Positions 61,833 to 64,000 of a DNA stretch of 64,000 bases are shown here, piece after piece. The stretch comes from Dyadobacter luticola (GTDB taxonomy: Bacteria > Bacteroidota > Bacteroidia > Cytophagales > Spirosomataceae), in assembly GCF_005860805.1 (NCBI RefSeq), contig NZ_VCEJ01000004.1:1736001-1800000 (forward strand), given 5' to 3'. The notes below the pieces were generated by a model. It worked only from the letters and a program-made list of their open reading frames with translations, searched no databases and was not told the origin of the DNA. A program made the translations under genes and the position numbers. How positions within the stretch are numbered: position 1 is the first letter of the stretch; every line of letters starts with the position of its first letter.

Positions 61833-62810
61833 ATGCAAAAGCAAATAATAAATAACTGGCAAACATTCATTTTCCTTCGCAATGGCATCGGCAGCAAATT
61901 GGTATTTGCTATCTGCGCTGTTCTTTGCCTGACGCCCTGGGTCAGCCCGCCGGTGGCACTTTTGCTCGGTCTGACTGTCGCGCAACTTAGTGGGCATCCA
62001 TATCTTCATCTAAACCACAAGGCAACACATTGGCTACTTCAACTTTCGGTGGTTGGATTGGGATTCGGCATGAATCTGCACAGCGCGGTCAAGGCCGGAA
62101 GTCAAGGGCTGGGTTTTACTGTTATATCAATTTCTATGACCTTGCTATTTGGGTTAATTTTAGGTAAATGGATGGGTATCGACCGGAGAACCTCATTCTT
62201 GATTTCCAGCGGTACTGCTATTTGTGGGGGCAGTGCCATTGCTGCCATATCACCGGTAATCCGCCCTGAGCAAAAACAGATTTCAGCTGCACTGGGATGC
62301 ATTTTTATACTCAATTCTGCTGCATTGTTCATTTTCCCATGGATCGGTGCTGAATTAAACCTGACACAAAGCCAGTTTGGCCTTTGGTGTGCGCTGGCCA
62401 TCCATGATACCAGCTCAGTGGTCGGGGCTGCCAGCAAATACGGGCCGCAGGCACTGGAAATAGCAACAACAGTGAAACTTGCCCGCGCCTTATGGATATT
62501 ACCGGTAGCGTTTGTGGCGTCCCTGTTGTTTAAAAATAAATCCGGTAAGGTATCTATCCCTTATTTCATCGGCTTTTTTATCCTGGCAATGGTACTGAAT
62601 ACATATGTCCCTCAGATAGCTTTGATCAGCCAATTCTTTATCAGAATAGCACACATGGGTCTGTCTCTGACGTTATTTTTGATTGGCGCGGGTTTGTCCA
62701 GGCAGGTTTTACGCTCGATCGGAGTCAAGCCGATGCTTCAAGGAATTTTACTATGGACGGGTATCTCGCTTGCAGCCCTGTACGCCGTGATGCATTTTGC
62801 CGGAGACTAA
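61833..62810 (+). CDS. YeiH-family (UPF0324) putative sulfate/sulfite exporter
   Basis: 325 residues from the ATG at 61833 (MQKQIINNWQTFIFLRNGIG); the longer frame uses a GTG. Ten or so membrane helices with family signatures: 'WLLQLSVVGLGFGMNLHSAV', 'LISSGTAICGGSAIAAISPV', 'LWCALAIHDTSSVVGAASKY' and 'IATTVKLARALWILPVAFVA'. YeiH proteins are linked to sulfite/sulfate export and are often next to sulfur genes. Placed between two sulfite oxidases, it probably exports sulfite or sulfate formed from sulfonates or taurine. Confidence 0.93.
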   Translation: MQKQIINNWQTFIFLRNGIGSKLVFAICAVLCLTPWVSPPVALLLGLTVAQLSGHPYLHLNHKATHWLLQLSVVGLGFGMNLHSAVKAGSQGLGFTVISISMTLLFGLILGKWMGIDRRTSFLISSGTAICGGSAIAAISPVIRPEQKQISAALGCIFILNSAALFIFPWIGAELNLTQSQFGLWCALAIHDTSSVVGAASKYGPQALEIATTVKLARALWILPVAFVASLLFKNKSGKVSIPYFIGFFILAMVLNTYVPQIALISQFFIRIAHMGLSLTLFLIGAGLSRQVLRSIGVKPMLQGILLWTGISLAALYAVMHFAGD

Positions 62811-62890
62811 TACAATGATCATCTACCTCTTAATTTTCGAGTATTGCCAGTTACCTAGGTATTTTATAAGATTTAAAATCTTTGCTTTTT

Positions 62891-64000
62891 ATGGAAATTA
62901 AAGAAACACAAACCAGGCTCTTTGATCGCAGAGGGTTTCTTCGGACATCATCGCTGGCCACTTTGACAGGCCTGCTTGGAACCAATATCGTTTTTGCAGA
63001 CCGGTTGCCAAGGCACTATCTCCCAGTCGCATTTAACATCGACCCGATGGCCGACAAAAATAAAAACCTTGTCATCTTAAATGATAAGCCCTGGAATGTA
63101 GAAACCCCGGCCTACTTACTCGATGATGAGATTACACCTGCTGACAAAATGTTCATCCGCAATAATGGACAGATCCCTGCCAGTATTGATATTAAGAACT
63201 GGAAGCTGACTATCAAGGGTGAGTCCGTTAAAGCAGTTAAGTCTTATACGCTGGCTGATCTGAAAAGTAAATTCAAACCTTATACATACCAGCTTGTGCT
63301 TGAATGCGGAGGGAATGGCAGGGCGGGCTATTTTCCCAAAACGTCCGGCAACCAGTGGACTGAGGGCGGCATCAGCTGTGCGGAATGGACAGGCGTGCGT
63401 TTAAAAGACGTCCTTGCAGACGTGGGGATCACCGATACGGCGGTCTATATTGGATACTACGGACAGGACCTGCATTTGAACGGTGATCCCAATCAGGCTG
63501 TGATTTCAAGGGGAGTACCAATCAAAAAAGCATTAGAAGATGAAACATTGATTGCCTGGTCCATGAACGGCAAAGACATTCCATTGGTACATGGCTACCC
63601 GCTACGCCTGGTGATAGGTGGCTGGCCTGCATCGGTATCAGGAAAATGGCTTCACACAATCGCGGTGAGAAATAAAGTGCACGACGGGGCGAAAATGACC
63701 GGAAAAAGTTATCGGGTTCCCATCCATCCGGTGGCACCGGGCGTTGACCCCGATGAAAGTGAGTTCAAAATTATCGAGTCGATGCCAGTCAAATCGGTAA
63801 TCACGTACCCTAAAACCGGATTGGAAATGCCCCAGGCACAAAAACTGGGTGTTCGCGGCCACGCATGGGCGGGTGACAGAACGGTAAAACGGGTAGAGGT
63901 GTCGATCGATTTTGGCGAGACATGGATGAATGCTACTTTGAAAGACGCAAAGAACCGGCTTGCCTGGCAGCATTGGTCGGCCAATCTCGATTTCCCTATG
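62891..64000 (+). CDS. Sulfite oxidase-like molybdoenzyme, C-terminus beyond the window
   Basis: 370 residues from the ATG at 62891 up to the window end, still open. It starts with a Tat-like region ('FDRRGFLRTSSLATLTGLLG'). Moco domain: 'YQLVLECGGNGRAGYFPKTS' (Mo-binding Cys), 'CAEWTGVRLKDVLADVGITD', 'WSMNGKDIPLVHGYPLRLVI' and 'GGWPASVSGKWLHTI', then the start of the dimerisation domain ('LGVRGHAWAGDRTVKRVEVS'). It is similar in plan to the enzyme at 60000-61190 but clearly a distinct paralogue (SorA/YedY-like branch). A heme subunit or partner may lie further right. Confidence 0.93.
   Translation, partial: MEIKETQTRLFDRRGFLRTSSLATLTGLLGTNIVFADRLPRHYLPVAFNIDPMADKNKNLVILNDKPWNVETPAYLLDDEITPADKMFIRNNGQIPASIDIKNWKLTIKGESVKAVKSYTLADLKSKFKPYTYQLVLECGGNGRAGYFPKTSGNQWTEGGISCAEWTGVRLKDVLADVGITDTAVYIGYYGQDLHLNGDPNQAVISRGVPIKKALEDETLIAWSMNGKDIPLVHGYPLRLVIGGWPASVSGKWLHTIAVRNKVHDGAKMTGKSYRVPIHPVAPGVDPDESEFKIIESMPVKSVITYPKTGLEMPQAQKLGVRGHAWAGDRTVKRVEVSIDFGETWMNATLKDAKNRLAWQHWSANLDFPM

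Noticed and set aside
1..64000. CRISPR array or rRNA/tRNA genes
   Set aside because: No regularly spaced direct repeats and no rRNA or complete tRNA sequence seen by eye on either strand.

Overview
The window looks like a Bacteroidota (Cytophagales, Dyadobacter/Spirosoma-like) chromosome segment. The evidence is a SusD-type lipoprotein tail, coding starts without strong Shine-Dalgarno sequences, an integrase of the typical Bacteroidetes kind, and many proteins whose motifs I recognise from that phylum. Assignments rest on reading translated sequence and remembered family motifs; no database search was run.

Layout. (1) 1-7.7 kb is GC-richer, core-like DNA: the SusD tail, a secreted Asp-box propeller/amidohydrolase fusion, a glycosyltransferase, a ferritin-like stress protein, and an AraC regulator with an alpha/beta hydrolase. 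(2) 7.7-53.1 kb is visibly more AT-rich, has long gene-poor gaps, decayed genes and a dead IS3 element, and ends at a tyrosine integrase; I read it as a genomic island or a patchwork of acquired DNA. (3) 53.3-64 kb returns to GC-richer DNA: an arsenic operon without a visible efflux pump, a MerR regulator with a small membrane protein, YnfA, thioredoxin-like proteins, a nucleotidyltransferase-HEPN protein, and a sulfite-handling set (two molybdenum oxidases around a YeiH-type transporter).

Inside the AT-rich part there are five blocks. 9.2-16.97 kb: a response regulator, an unknown 192-aa protein, an aminoglycoside-phosphotransferase-like kinase and a HopA1-family protein, facing a sensor kinase and followed by a papain-like protein. 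The kinase + HopA1 pair is the hallmark of the Ser/Thr dehydration machinery of class V lanthipeptides and thioamitides, so this is the best candidate for an undescribed system. The palindrome ATAC-N10-GTAT occurs twice before the regulator and once between the sensor kinase and the papain-like gene, which suggests one regulon. 17-29 kb: secreted coiled-coil/beta-barrel proteins around the IS3 relic, then a three-gene operon of unknown function. 29.7-33.7 kb: two GNAT acetyltransferases, an ATP-grasp ligase, a JmjC-type oxygenase and an EamA exporter, which read as a compact amide-forming, tailoring and export pathway. 36-38.6 kb: an SOS pair, SRAP divergent from umuDC. 42.5-51.4 kb: one defence operon of hsdR-hsdM-hsdS followed by an AAA ATPase and an HNH nuclease (Septu-like), preceded by a broken XRE regulator.

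The arsR/merR region carries a clear scar: the merR-arsR junction sequence is present twice, once beside intact arsR and once beside intact merR.
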